Shown: positions 50,130 through 61,009 of the stretch, piece after piece | Layout: each line of letters starts with the position of its first letter | Position numbering within the stretch: the stretch's first letter is position 1 | DNA from: Drosophila persimilis | Lineage: Eukaryota > Arthropoda > Insecta > Diptera > Drosophilidae | DNA length: 64,000 nucleotides | Direction: 5' to 3' | NCBI RefSeq assembly: GCF_003286085.1 | Contig: NW_020825491.1 | Coordinates: 62,001 to 126,000 of the forward strand | Translations under genes and position numbers: made by a program | Notes under the pieces: model-generated | Databases searched by the model: none | What the model was told of the DNA's origin: nothing | What the model saw: the letters and a program-made list of their open reading frames with translations, nothing else

Positions 50130-51609
50130 TATTCTACCTGAAATCCACTTATTCTTTTTGTGTAATCCTCACGTGGAAGAAACCTGTTTCAAACGAATCC
50201 TATGATTCTCTTGTAATAAGAGGAAGTGAAATTCAACCAATCAAAAGTAAAACAGAAAACATTTAAAATAAATAGTGGTTAAATGTGTTATATTTATTAT
50301 ATATGTACATATGTATATATTATTTTTAGAAAAATACATAAAATATTCTTATTATATAAATATGTATTCGTATTATTAAAATTTCGCCTCAGCTAATTTT
50401 ACCGCAGCAATTAAGTCATCATCATCTTCGTCCCGAAGTAGTTCCTGGAGTTGAGATCTTTTATCATCATCCTGATTATCTACTAAATCGAAAATGTTGT
50501 CATCATCCGGGAAAATGTATGCTGGATTATCATTATTAGACGTTGCATTCCTTGGGTCATCGTCGTCATCATCCCATTTAACGTCACTTAACCAGGTCAA
50601 GTTGCTCTCGAGATAGGTTTGGGTCTTAATCCCAAAAATCAAGGACAGGTCTACGGAGCTCGGCTGAGAGTCCAGATTTATGGTTGATTCCGGTTGGGAA
50701 TCGATAAAAATGATTTCAAGGTCATCCATCGTTGTTGAAAGATTACTAGTTTATGTCCTAGCTGTTAGCTGTGAGTAGTTATTATATAGGCACTTTGCTA
50801 TGGGACAGTGTTAGGTACACAAAGGAGGAATATAAATTATAGAGAAAGTAGAAAGGTTCAAGGGCATCGAAACCGTTTTTCAGGAAACACTTAAAAAATA
50901 CCTCTAAACTATCACATTAGATTCATTGCAAAGGGATGACCTACCTGTTTGAGGGTTGTTTGAATCGCAACACGGGACCAATCGTAAAAACAGGTTCATT
51001 GACAGTAAGAGGGAGGAGAGAGAATATAAATGAGCGAAGGATCGATTTGAGAGGATTTTACATGGTTGAGAAACAGGATTGAGATCGAAGTTAGTTCACA
51101 TTATCACCGATAGGTGGCGCCACCAAGTAGTAAGGATAAGGGACGGCCGTATATTTACTCTAAGTAGCATTAATTAATTTTGATGTCTTCCTATTATAAT
51201 TTTATTCTTTGTGTGCTCCTATATATATCTCCATTAATTTGTGTTCTCTTACCATTCAACCCTCTATACGGACATCTAGATACCCAGGTTTCCAACCTAT
51301 GTTTTCTATAGGATGTAAATTTCAGAAACTTCACACATTTCTTTTCCCAATTCAATGTTTATAAAATATCCTATAAGTATTTATTTAACTTGACCAGTTA
51401 ATAACATAGCAGAAATTGGTTCCCAATTCAATGTTAATAAAATATCTTATAAGTATTTATTTAACATGATCACGTAATAACATAGCAATATGATGCACAC
51501 TTACATTCAACATGTTGCCAAGCTGCACATTCTTAAGCACATGTTGCTGCAACATGTTGCGAATTTGGTAAGTCAGTCTAAAATGCGACCGTCCCTTATC
51601 CTTACTACT
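50130..51609 (-). repeat. Polinton right terminal inverted repeat (1480 bp)
   Basis: Reverse complement of 8985-10464. It ends at CTTATCCTTACTACT, followed by the target duplication agacaa. Differences from the left copy seen by eye are few (for example ggccgt/ggtcgc region and A-run lengths), so the two ends were homogenised or the copy is young. Confidence 0.94.
50376..50729 (-). CDS. Acidic 117-aa protein encoded inside the Polinton right TIR
   Basis: Second copy of the TIR gene at 9865-10218, with the same translation. ATG at 50729, TATA box at 50781-50788 (minus strand). Unlike the left copy, the region upstream of its promoter is not duplicated in inverted form. Function unknown; see the left copy for the visible features. 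Confidence 0.75.
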   Translation of the reverse strand: MDDLEIIFIDSQPESTINLDSQPSSVDLSLIFGIKTQTYLESNLTWLSDVKWDDDDDDPRNATSNNDNPAYIFPDDDNIFDLVDNQDDDKRSQLQELLRDEDDDDLIAAVKLAEAKF

Positions 51610-51615
51610 AGACAA
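51610..51615 (+). other. Polinton target-site duplication, right copy (agacaa)
   Basis: Matches 8626-8631 and marks the exact right border of the Polinton. Confidence 0.92.
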
Positions 51616-52257
51616 AACGGATGAATACGTACAATTCCGTGAAGACTTACGTACAACCTGTAAGCAACACATTACGATCTTTACCGAATGCATGGATAAG
51701 CTATCACAGACTACTAGTGCTCGTGGGGAACGTCAAATAGTCTTTAAAGAAAAGCATGAGAATCCTCCAGTAGATCCCAGAGAAAGCGGTCTGATCCAGC
51801 AGCCCTCAAAGGATTACAGCAAACTGCTTTCACTATGTCGCCGACAAAAGGCCATAGTAGAGTCCGTTAAGCGCAATCTGGAACAACTTTCAGAGGCGGA
51901 TGGACGCACATCAAATGATTTGATAAAATCACTATGGACTCAAGCACAGGAAGTCCACTTCACAATTCATGAGGAATATGAGGACCCAGTGGAAGGAGGG
52001 TATGACATGGAATCCTACCTAACACTGGAAAGTAAGGTCCAAAGAGCATTGGCAAAATCAGCCACACCAAACACGGATAACTTGCATCTTCCACGCATCA
52101 GCATCCCAAAGTTTGATGGGATCTATTAAAATGGACCGAGTTCTTCGATCTGTTCTCATGCATGGTGCATGAGACCAACATGCCTACGGTGAAAAAGATG
52201 TGGTATCTTAAAACCACCGTTACCGGCGAGGCAGAAAGATTGATTCGACATATCGAT
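51616..52257 (+). pseudogene. BEL-2 gag, continuation after the Polinton, truncated
   Basis: The frame resumes in phase with 8417-8631 (EYVQFREDLRTTCKQH) and shows BEL/Pao Gag features: LPRISIPKFDGIY, then after a stop and shift at about 52127-52130, KWTEFFDLFSCMVHETNM and WYLKTTVTGEAERLIRHI, the DUF1759 signature. Sequence similarity stops at about 52257, where AT-rich DNA begins, so the rest of gag, pol and the 3' LTR of BEL-2 are missing from the window. Confidence 0.85.
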
Positions 52258-52564
52258 CTATATTTTATTTATATTTTATATATTTGTATATATATTCCTA
52301 ACGCGACAGTATTCCTACTTTATGTTAATGCGCTAGTCACATGGAGTTCACATATGTATGTAGTTGTATGCTTTAAGCAGAATGATTTTCTTATTCTAAC
52401 ATTTTTGGTATGACTAATATTTTTATTATTATGACTAATATTTGTAATATTAATACTAATAATAATTCTAATTTTTTTTTATTTTTTTTTTATTTATTTT
52501 TATTTTTTATTATTATTATTATTTTTATTATTTATTTTTACTTATTTATTTATTTTCTTTTTTT
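52258..52564. other. AT-rich junction sequence and LINE-A 3' tail
   Basis: 52258-52409 is AT-rich unique-looking sequence without a gene. 52410-52564 is T-rich (attattatt and tttattt runs), probably the A-rich 3' tail of the minus-strand LINE-A copy. Confidence 0.5.
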
Positions 52565-54154
52565 TTATGAGTTTATCAAGTGTTTTTCTAATTTATCCCT
52601 AAATTGCGTTGCTCTACTAATATTTTTAATATTGAAAGGTAACTCATTCCATAACCGAATAGCATTTGTTAAAAATTGTTTTCCTGAATTGGCAAGTTTG
52701 TACCTTATGGTTACCAGATTCAACGTTCTATTTGATGAAGCAAAGGTTAATTTATCATATAAGTAGCTCGGCTGTCTGGTATAGATTATTCGATGTAGAA
52801 AAATAATTGTTCTGTACCCTATCCATGTCTTTAAATCCCTTTTGAATATTTGTCTTGCTAAGATTGAGATATGATCGGTTCGTCTCTTATTATATATGTA
52901 GCGGGCAATGTTGTTAAATGCTACTTTTAGTTTTTTTTGAGTTTCAGCGTCACAATTTCCAAATATTTCAATACCATAGAATAAGGTGGGTGTCAAATAT
53001 GTCTTAGCTATCATTAGTTTGAGTATATCTGGTAGGTATTTTTGTGTTGGTGCGAGTTTTCTTAGTAGACTATATGTTCTACCAGTAGCTTTCACTACTT
53101 GGCTACTCCAAGAAAGCGTATTGTTAAATTTTAATCCTAAGTTTTCCACATGATCTACGTAATTAATTTGTTTTCCTTCGATTTCAAGTTTTGGATAGGC
53201 CATCGTATTTAGTTGCTTCTTGTATATAATTACACATTTACATTTATCTGGATTAAGTGCCAGACCATTACGCTTCGCCCAGCTACTCACATTGAGCAAA
53301 TCACTGTTACACACACTTATACACTCATCAATTTTACTCAATGGACGACTAACATACATTTGGACGTCATCCGCATACATATGACTTTTACAATTTAACA
53401 TTACGTCTGGCAGGTCATTCACATATAATGAGAACAAAAGCGGCCCAAGAACTGAACCTTGAGGCACACCACGTGCAGTGCTCATCATTGAAGAAATTCT
53501 ACTTCCACTTACCACTACCTGTCTTCTATCCGTTAAATACGATTTTAATAGCTTTATATCTACCTTACTAAAATTGAAAAAGTTAACTAATTTACTTAAT
53601 AAGATTTCGTGGTTAACCGTGTCAAATGCTTTACTGAAGTCAAGTAGTACTAATAGCGTCACATTTCCTTCATCTTGTGTTAATCTAATGTCTTCCGTTA
53701 TATTTACTATTGCCGTAGTACAGCTTCTTTGTCTTCTGTAACCTGACTGTTTGTCCCTTAGTAGTGCATTGTTATCTAGAAAAGTTCGAATTTGTTGTGA
53801 CATTAATTGTTCAAGAACTTTTGACAAAAACGATAGAATTGATATAGGTCTATATTCATTTTTTCCTTTAGGGACCGTTGTTATTTTCGCAAGCTTCCAT
53901 GTACTTGGAAATATTGATTTTGTTAAGACAGTATTGCAAATATAAGTCACATGTGGTAATATTTTCGGAAGTAAGATTTTTAGAAATTTTTGATGTATTT
54001 CATCCAGTCCGATTGCATTTGACTTAATTTTAAGCACAGATTCAAGGACATCACACTGACTGGCACACATGAAGCTAAATTTATTATCACAAGAACTATT
54101 CGGTATATTGTCAAGATAATGATTATATGCTACTTCAGGTACCCCGTTTATCAC
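52565..54154 (-). CDS. LINE-A copy 2 ORF2, reverse transcriptase part
   Basis: An open frame of 529 codons holding the RT of LINE-A. It runs from NGVPEVAYNHYLDNIPN through YRPISILSFLSKVLEQL, LLDFSKAFDTVNHEILL, GVPQGSVLGPLLFSLYVND, the catalytic MYADDVQMY, and the thumb and C-terminal region up to KHLINS. All RT motifs are intact. The frame's upstream half, with linker and nuclease, is displaced to 58237-58723 by the LINE-B insertion. Its intactness indicates a fairly young copy, yet it is no longer linked to its own nuclease. Confidence 0.9.
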   Translation of the reverse strand: MINGVPEVAYNHYLDNIPNSSCDNKFSFMCASQCDVLESVLKIKSNAIGLDEIHQKFLKILLPKILPHVTYICNTVLTKSIFPSTWKLAKITTVPKGKNEYRPISILSFLSKVLEQLMSQQIRTFLDNNALLRDKQSGYRRQRSCTTAIVNITEDIRLTQDEGNVTLLVLLDFSKAFDTVNHEILLSKLVNFFNFSKVDIKLLKSYLTDRRQVVVSGSRISSMMSTARGVPQGSVLGPLLFSLYVNDLPDVMLNCKSHMYADDVQMYVSRPLSKIDECISVCNSDLLNVSSWAKRNGLALNPDKCKCVIIYKKQLNTMAYPKLEIEGKQINYVDHVENLGLKFNNTLSWSSQVVKATGRTYSLLRKLAPTQKYLPDILKLMIAKTYLTPTLFYGIEIFGNCDAETQKKLKVAFNNIARYIYNKRRTDHISILARQIFKRDLKTWIGYRTIIFLHRIIYTRQPSYLYDKLTFASSNRTLNLVTIRYKLANSGKQFLTNAIRLWNELPFNIKNISRATQFRDKLEKHLINS

Positions 54155-54720
54155 AAATTTTCTATTTAATTCAAAAAAACTCCGTTCTCTTTCGTAGTGA
54201 TCAGACGTGTTTTTGTTTTGCGCTCCGCATTTTTTCCTTTTGTGTCGAATAAACAGCCGGTGTTTTTCTAACTAAATTCTAATTATACTCGCTAACCAGA
54301 CAAAAATCTGGAAACCAATTCTATTACGCGAGTGCATGCCTTTTGATTTGTGTTAAAATATTATTTAACTTTTTTATTTTTCGGCGTCAGCTTGTGTTGT
54401 GTTGTTACAGTGAGTGAGTATTGCATTGCAGTCCGCTCTCGTCTGCTAGCTTTTGTTGTTTTATCACTCTCTCGGTATCACCTCAACTTCAATAACTGTT
54501 CTTTCTCTCTCGCTCTTTAAACTTTCTGAGCAATAGCGCTCTCTGTTTAGTAGCTCTCGCTATAACCGCTCTCCACTCTGCTCTTTTTTTTTTTCTTACC
54601 AATTCCGCTTTGAGCGTTGTCTGGCACATTGGTCTGATACCAATTTGTTTTGGAAATATTAATTTTTCTTCGTAAATTTTCTTAAGAAAATATTTAAATA
54701 AAAAAAAACCAAAAAAACCT

Positions 54721-55654
54721 GCAAGAAGCAGATCACTCACGATCAGCCGAATGTCCCCTGCTGGCTCTGCGACAGCGTAGTCCACGCAAAATGCACGGGA
54801 TTTTCTGGCCTCGTGAGTGATGCTATAGCCAAACGTAATGGCTTGCATTACAGTTGCGAGGCATGCCGTGCGGTGGAGAAAGAAATGGTATCTTTCATGA
54901 GGCAGACGCGGAGTGGCTTTAAGGAGCTGACCGTTGGTTTCAAAAACCAATACGATCGGCTCCTAGCCATGGAGGCTCAGGTCACTCCGCGGGACCTGCA
55001 AGTGCCAACCGTCACTCAGCCGTGCGCCGCCGAAAAACTGACTCCGACCACTCCAAGTGTGCAGCAGTTGATCTCGTTTGCCACTCCAAAGGCAACGAAA
55101 GCTGCTGGCGATGCAGATTCGGTAGCCGAATTCATCGCCTCGGAGAATGTGCAGCCAAGTACGTCTGCAGCGTCCGTGTCCGTGGTGTCCGCAAGTTCAC
55201 TAGTTGTCCCGTCTATCCCGATCCCACCAGTAAATAGACGTTCCGGACCTCCGGATATTGCCACCACAGGTACTAGACCTGTGGTGACTAAACCACTGGT
55301 GGGAGTCCCACCAAAACGACAAGTTTTTGTTTCACGGCTGGCCCCTGACCTCACATCTAATGATGTGACTGCTTTTATTCAAAGCAAAATAAAAGCCGTG
55401 GGTTTAAAGGTGGAGAAATTTAACTTCTCTTATGCCAGGGAGATAGCGTCGTTTAAGATAAGCATCTCCCCAACTCAATTTGACACCATTTGCTCCACCA
55501 AATTTTGGCCGGAGCATTTGGTGGTGAAGGAGTTTAAGGCTAAGAAGAAGAATAGGCCCCCCATATCGCTTCCAAATCTTTCCAGCGTGCCACCCTCAAC
55601 CTCAACTTCCTCTTCCTCAACTTCCCGTCTTGCTCCAACCTTTCCAAAAAATTA
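54721..55654 (+). pseudogene. LINE-B copy 1 ORF1, PHD-finger protein lacking its start
   Basis: Same gene as 59991-61004 but the ATG and first codons are deleted at 54711-54722, so no good start remains. The PHD-like zinc finger (CWLCDS, HAKC in one frame) is partly shifted. From 54813 the frame is open: HYSCEACRAVEKEMVSF, then RQVFVSRLAPDLTSNDVTAF and the AREIASFKISISPTQFD block. A 44-bp gap relative to copy 2 is at about 54979. Confidence 0.85.
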
Positions 55655-55669
55655 ACTTCTCTTTTAGTA

Positions 55670-57930
55670 ACTTATCAGAATGTAAGAGGCTTGCGTAGTA
55701 AGCTCAGCATTCTTTTCCGGGATAGTGTTGCATTTGCTTCCCACGTTATTGTGTTTACTGAAACCTGGTTAAAGCCGGACATTCTTAGTTCCGAGGTTTT
55801 GGCAGGTCGGTACACAACTTTTAGAAAGGACCGTTCGTCTCGACGTGCAGGAGGGGTTCTAATGATAAAGATCGTATGATAGTTCTTGGTGACTTCGACT
55901 TGCCAGGAACTGTTTGAACACTGATGTCACAAAAGGCACAAACATTTTTTACAATGCTCTTGGCACATTGTTTGATTCTTGTGTCCCGCTTTCTTGTCCG
56001 ATTAGATCTGGAAAACCCCCTTGGTTTACCAAAGAGTTATCCAGTCTAAAAAACTTAAAATCAAGACTTTATAAAAAATTTCAAGAAGTGGGTTATCCTA
56101 CTTCTCACTCTCGTTATGTAATAGCTCGGTCAAACTTTTCAGTTCTTAATGCTCAATGCTATATGATCTACCTATCTCGTTGCAGGATACGTTTTTCTCA
56201 GGACCCTAAACAGTTTTACTGCTTCGTAAACAGTAAGCGTAGAACGTCCGCACACCCATCCTCGCTATCATTTTGTAATACGTCGGCAAATAATGATCAG
56301 GCAATTGCCGACCTTTTTGCCCAGTTTTTCCAAACCACCTATTCTGAGGAATGCTACTCTGGTCAACCGTACCCATACGGATTACCGAGGTCGAACGGCA
56401 TTTTCAGTCCCTTGTTAAATGAATATTCCCTACTTCAAGATCTTCGACTAGTTAAGCCGGTGTTTTCACCGGGTCCAGACGGGGTTCCAGATTGTGTACT
56501 CAGGTACTGCGCCGAGGCTTTGTGTGGACCATTGCTTAAACTATTCACCCTGTCCATTGATTCCTCTTGCTTCCCCCCAATCTGGAAGGAATCGTTTATA
56601 ATTCCTCTCCATAAAAAAGGTAGCAAGTCTGATGCAAAAAATTATAGAGGTATAGCAAAGTTATCCGCTATTCCCAAATTGTTTGAGAAGGTTTTAACTC
56701 CGCACTTGCAACATCTCTGCAAGTCACTTATATCTCCAACTCTGCATGGATTTATAAGGCGGCGATCAACCACCACGAACTTGTTAGAGTTTACCTCTTT
56801 CATTATTAAAGGTTTTCAAGGTAACTTACAGACGGATGTTATTTACACCGACTTTAGTAAAGCATTCGACTCTGTAAACCATTCCCTTTTAGCACATAAA
56901 CTTGACCTTTTAGGGTTTTCGCCCAACCTCCTGAGATGGATTTCTAGCTATCTTTGTTTTAGGTCTCAAAGAGTCCTCTTCAAAAACTCCCTCTCTTTAC
57001 CAGTAAAGGTTTCTTCGGGAGTACCACAGGGCAGCCATCTAGGCCCCTTACTCTTCACACTCTTTATTAATGACTTGCCTTCAGTATTAACATACTCTCG
57101 AGTACTTATGTATGCGGATGATGTTAAACTCTGTGTCCAGTACAAGGACATTTCATTTCATACTCGCTAGCAATCCGATCTCAATAGCTTTCAGTCATGG
57201 TGTTGTGCAAACTTGTTACACCTTAATGCCTCGAAATGCAAAGTTATGACATTTCATCGTTCTAGCCCTTTGTTGGCTCCCTACATCCTATTTGTGGGTT
57301 CTCTTGAAAGAATTACCCTGGTGGATGATCTGGGTGTTATGTTAGACCCCAAGTTAAAGTTTTCCGAACACATTTCTACCATGGTAAATAAGGCCATGGG
57401 CGTGCTTGGGTTTATAAAGAGGTGGTCAAAGGAATTTGACGACAAAGACTCTCTATACTTCGCTTGTTCGTCCGATATTAGAATACGGCTCCTGTGTATG
57501 GTGCCCTCAGTACAAAGTACACCAGGACCGTATAGAATCAGTACAGAAAAATTTTTTACTCTTTGCTCTGCGGGGCCTTAACTGGGATGCGGGTGTAAGA
57601 CTCCCATCTTACTCTAGTAGACTATTATTAGTAAACCTCCCATCCTTAGTTAACCGTAGAAAAATGCTTGGTGTGATATTTATGCACAACTTGATCAGGG
57701 GTGACATAGACAGCCCTGATCTGTTGAGCCGCATAAACTTCACGATTCCTATTAGACTGACTAGAAACTTTATACCGTTGTTCCTTCCACTTTGTAGATC
57801 GAATTATTCCTTGCATGAACCGTTTAGGGTCTTATGCTCGGATTATAATTCCCTCTACCATATTATATCCTCCACTAATTCTCTTCCTCTTATTAAATTA
57901 CTAATCCTTACACACCTTTCTAGTAATTAG
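55670..57930 (+). pseudogene. LINE-B copy 1 ORF2, internally deleted
   Basis: The start of the endonuclease (FTETWLKPDIL, RRAGGVL) joins by a 193-bp deletion to MIVLGDFDLPGT and by a second, about 350-bp, deletion to the linker at 55917, so the nuclease is destroyed. The RT is open through KLSAIPKLFEKVLTP, YTDFSKAFDSVNHSLL, GVPQGSHLGPLLFTLFIND and MYADDVKLC, then a TAG at 57168-57170 interrupts it. This stop is shared with copy 2. The C-terminal part continues in other frames to 57930. Confidence 0.9.
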
Positions 57931-58236
57931 TAATTGTAGTGGTATTTGTATTTTGTATTTTATTGCATGCTTAATTTCTTAGTAAGTTTAGTGCTAATTT
58001 TCCTCGAATGTTAGTCTAATATCTATCTTTCTTGCATGTTCGCGTTTGGTTCGGCTACGCACCGCGCGTCATGCGGCAGCGCCCCTCGGTCGGTTGGGCG
58101 GGAGGAGGGCTGCGTTTTGCCTGGGATCCGCGCGTAACAGCCTTCTGCTGGTGTCACACGGGCCACTTGACGGTGCAGTAATTGCATCGCCTCTTGAAAG
58201 ATGCAGTCATGCATGTCAACGTCCAATAAAAAAAAA

Positions 58237-58723
58237 TTTTGATGTTATTTGTCCTCTTCCCTATTCCCAAGTCTTTGAGCTCCCTCCATGTCCTTCTTGT
58301 TAATATTGCACTTTGAAACCTTACAGAATAAAACGATTTTTTAGCTGTCAGTATTAATAGGTTGGTTTTTTTTCCTTAAAGTTTTAAATTCTTGATACTG
58401 AACAGACGTTCTGTAGCGTTTCCATTTGTTATATGCTTTGTCCCTTAATGATATATTGTGTGCAATACATTGATTGAACCATGGATTTCTCTTTTGTGCA
58501 ATCTTTAATTTACGCAGTGGTACGAATTTTTCATAAAGACATGTTATGTGAGCTCGTAGTTGTTCTACTTGAGAATTAACATCATCCATGTTAAATATTA
58601 TATTCCAGTCATATGTATTGAATTCGTCATTAAGTTTGGTAATGTCAATGCTCTTAAAATTTCGGTACCATATGTCGTCGTCAATCTTTTTACAATTAAA
58701 ATCATAAGTCAGGAAAAGTAGGT
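58237..58723 (-). pseudogene. LINE-A copy 2, nuclease-RT linker region
   Basis: Minus-strand continuation of the LINE-A copy at 52565-54172 on the far side of LINE-B: MDDVNSQVEQLRAHIT, LKIAQKRNPWFNQCIAHNI, then the start of the RT linker up to the LINE-B poly(A). It ends at the duplication junction 58723/58724, so the upstream nuclease is not present. Confidence 0.88.
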
Positions 58724-59458
58724 CGGCCCAAGAACTGAACCTTGAGGCACACCACGTGCAGTGCTCATCATTGAAGAAATTCTACTTCCACTTACCACTA
58801 CCTGTCTTCTATCCGTTAAATACGATTTTAATAGCTTTATAGCTACCTTACTAAAATTGAAAAAGTTAACTAATTTACTTAATAAGATTTCGTGGTTAAC
58901 CGTGTCAAATGCTTTACTGAAGTCAAGTAGTACTAATAGCGTCACATTTCCTTCATCTTGTGTTAATCTAATGTCTTCCGTTATATTTACTATTGCCGTA
59001 GTACAGCTTCTTTGTCTTCTGTAACCTGACTGTTTGTCCCTTAGTAGTGCATTGTTATCTAGAAAAGTTCGAATTTAGTGTGACATTAATTGTTCAAGAA
59101 CTTTTGACAAAAACGATAGAATTGATATAGGTCTATATTCATTTTTTCCTTTAGGGACCGGTGTTATTTTCGCAAGCTTCCATGTACTTGGAAATATTGA
59201 TTTTGTTAAGACAGTATTGCAAATATAAGTCACATGTGGTAATATTTTCGGAAGTAAGATTTTTAGAAATTTTTGATGTATTTCATCCAGTCCGATTGCA
59301 TTTGACTTAATTTTAAGCACAGATTCAAGGACATCACACTGACTGGCACACATGAAGCTAAAGTTATTATCACAAGAACTATTCGGTATATTGTCAAGAT
59401 AATGATTATATGCTACTTCAGGTACTCCGTTTATCACAAATTTTCTATTTAATTCAAA
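58724..59458 (-). pseudogene. LINE-A reverse transcriptase fragment in duplication unit 2
   Basis: The minus strand carries NGVPEVAYNHYLDNIPN through YRPISILSFLSKVLEQL (59437-59075), then a frame change with a stop near 59082 (ttgtgacat in unit 1, agtgacat here), then FSKAFDTVNHEILL and GVPQGSVLGP up to the junction at 58724. The palm's catalytic YADD block is not included. Confidence 0.88.
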
Positions 59459-59990
59459 AAAACTCCGTTCTCTTTCGTAGTGATCAGACGTGTTTTTGTT
59501 TTGCGCTCCGCATTTTTTCCTTTTGTTTCGAATAAACAGCCGGTGTTTTTCTAACTAAATTCTAATTATACTCGCTAACCAGACAACAATCTGGAAACCA
59601 ATTCTATTACGCGAGTGCATGCCTTTTGATTTGTGTTAAAATATTATTTAACTTTTTTATTTTTCGGCGTCGGCTTGTGTTGTGTTGTTGCAGTGAGTGA
59701 GTATTGCATTGCAGTCCGCTCTCGTCTGGTAGCTTTTGTTGTTTTATCACTCTCTCGGTATCACCTCAACTTCAATAACTGTTCTTTCTCTCTCGCTCTT
59801 TAAACTTTCTGAGCAATAGCGCTCTCTGTTTAGTAGCTCTCGCTATAACCGCTCTCCACTCTGCTCTCTTTTTTTTTTCTTACCAATTCCGCTTTGAGCG
59901 TTGTCTGGCACATTGGTCTGATACCAATTTGTTTTGGAAATATTAATTTTTCTTCGTAAATTTTCTTAAGAAAATATTTAAATAATAAAA

Positions 59991-61004
59991 ATGGAATTCG
60001 CTGTGGTCTGCGCCAAAAAAACCTGCAAGAAGCAGATCACTCACGATCAGCCGAATGTCCCCTGCTGGCTCTGCGACAGCGTAGTCCACGCAAAATGCGC
60101 GGGATTTTCTGGCCTCGTGAGTGATGCTATAGCCAAACGTAATGGCTTGCATTACAGTTGCGAGGCATGCCGTGCGGTGGAGAAGGAAATGGTATCTTTC
60201 ATGAGGCAGACGCGGAGTGGCTTTAAGGAGCTGACCGTTGGTTTCTAAAACCAATACGATCGGCTCCTAGCCATGGAGGCTCAGTTTAGCGGTTTAAAAC
60301 TGCTGAATGAGTCTCCGAGGCGCAAAAAGGTCACTCCGCGGGACCTGCAAGTGCCAACCGTCACTCAGCCGTGCGCCGCCGAAAAACTGACTCCGACCAC
60401 TCCAAGTGTGCAGCAGTTGATCTCGTTTGCCACTCCAAAGGCAACGAAAGCTGCTGGCGATGCAGATTCGGTAGCCGAATTCATCGCCTCGGAGAATGTG
60501 CAGCCAAGTACGTCTGCAGCGTCCGTGTCCGTGGTGTCCGCAAGTTCACTAGTTGTCCCGTCTATCCCGATCCCACCAGTAAATAGACGTTCCGGACCTC
60601 CGGATATTGCCACCACAGGTACTAGACCTGTGGTGACTAAACCACTGGTGGGAGTCCCACCAAAACGACAAGTTTTTGTTTCACGGCTGGCCCCTGACCT
60701 CACATCTAATGATGTGACTGCTTTTATTCAAAGCAAAATAAAAGCCGTGGGTTTAAAGGTGGAGAAATTTAACTTCTCTTATGCCAGGGAGATAGCGTCG
60801 TTTAAGATAAGCATCTCCCCAACTCAATTTGACACCATTTGCTCCACCAAATTTTGGCCGGAGCATTTGGTGGTGAAGGAGTTTAAGGCTAAGAAGAAGA
60901 ATAGGCCCCCCATATCGCTTCCAAATCTTTCCAGCGTGCCACCCTCAACCTCAACTTCCTCTTCCTCAACTTCCCGTCTTGCTCCAACCTTTCCAAAAAA
61001 CTAA
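59991..61004 (+). pseudogene. LINE-B copy 2 ORF1, PHD-finger and RRM-like protein, one nonsense codon
   Basis: ATG 59991 (MEFAVVCAKKTCKKQ). The N-terminal PHD-type finger reads CAKKTCKKQ...CWLCDSVVHAKCAGF...CEACRA. The frame meets TAA at 60246-60248, where copy 1 has CAA-type sense sequence, then continues in frame from 60249. The C-terminal part has RQVFVSRLAPDLTSNDVTAF and EIASFKISISPTQFD, an RRM-like fold often seen in LINE ORF1, and a serine-rich end. It would bind element RNA. Only one base separates it from an open frame. Confidence 0.88.
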
Positions 61005-61009
61005 CTTCT

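Larger units (their letters stand above)
8632..51609 (+). mobile_element. Polinton/Maverick virus-like DNA transposon with nested insertions
   Basis: A 42,978-bp interval between 6-bp duplications. It has 1480-bp inverted repeats and a diagnostic gene set: protein-primed DNA polymerase B, retroviral-type integrase with chromodomain, packaging ATPase, major capsid protein, penton remnant and adenain-like protease. BEL-1, a Jockey-like LINE, a gypsy element, two INE-1-like repeats (plus a partial duplicate) and a LOA LINE account for about 25 kb, leaving a core of roughly 18 kb, a normal Polinton length. Ends are AGTAGT...ACTACT, fitting the AG...CT rule. The left end carries an extra 353-bp inverted duplication (8632-8984). 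Confidence 0.96.
54173..58236 (+). mobile_element. CR1-like LINE-B, copy 1, inserted in LINE-A
   Basis: 5' UTR 54173-54720 (no gene; CTCTCT-rich), ORF1, ORF2, a 3' UTR with a GC-rich block (57931-58227) and a poly(A) run at about 58228-58236. Flanks are the two halves of the minus-strand LINE-A (RT on the left, linker on the right), which are consecutive in LINE-A copy 1 near 7165-7180. Compared with copy 2 it has lost the ORF1 start region, about 44 bp of ORF1, and 193 bp plus about 350 bp of ORF2. Confidence 0.9.
53441..58723 (+). repeat. Tandem duplication unit 1 (5.28 kb)
   Basis: The block from CGGCCCAAGAACTGAACC in the LINE-A RT through LINE-B and back into LINE-A (linker region, ending AAAAGTAGGT) is repeated starting at 58724. 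Both units share the identical LINE-A/LINE-B junction (about 54172 and 59458), so this is duplication of a nested structure, not two insertions. The second unit continues past the window end. Confidence 0.88.
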
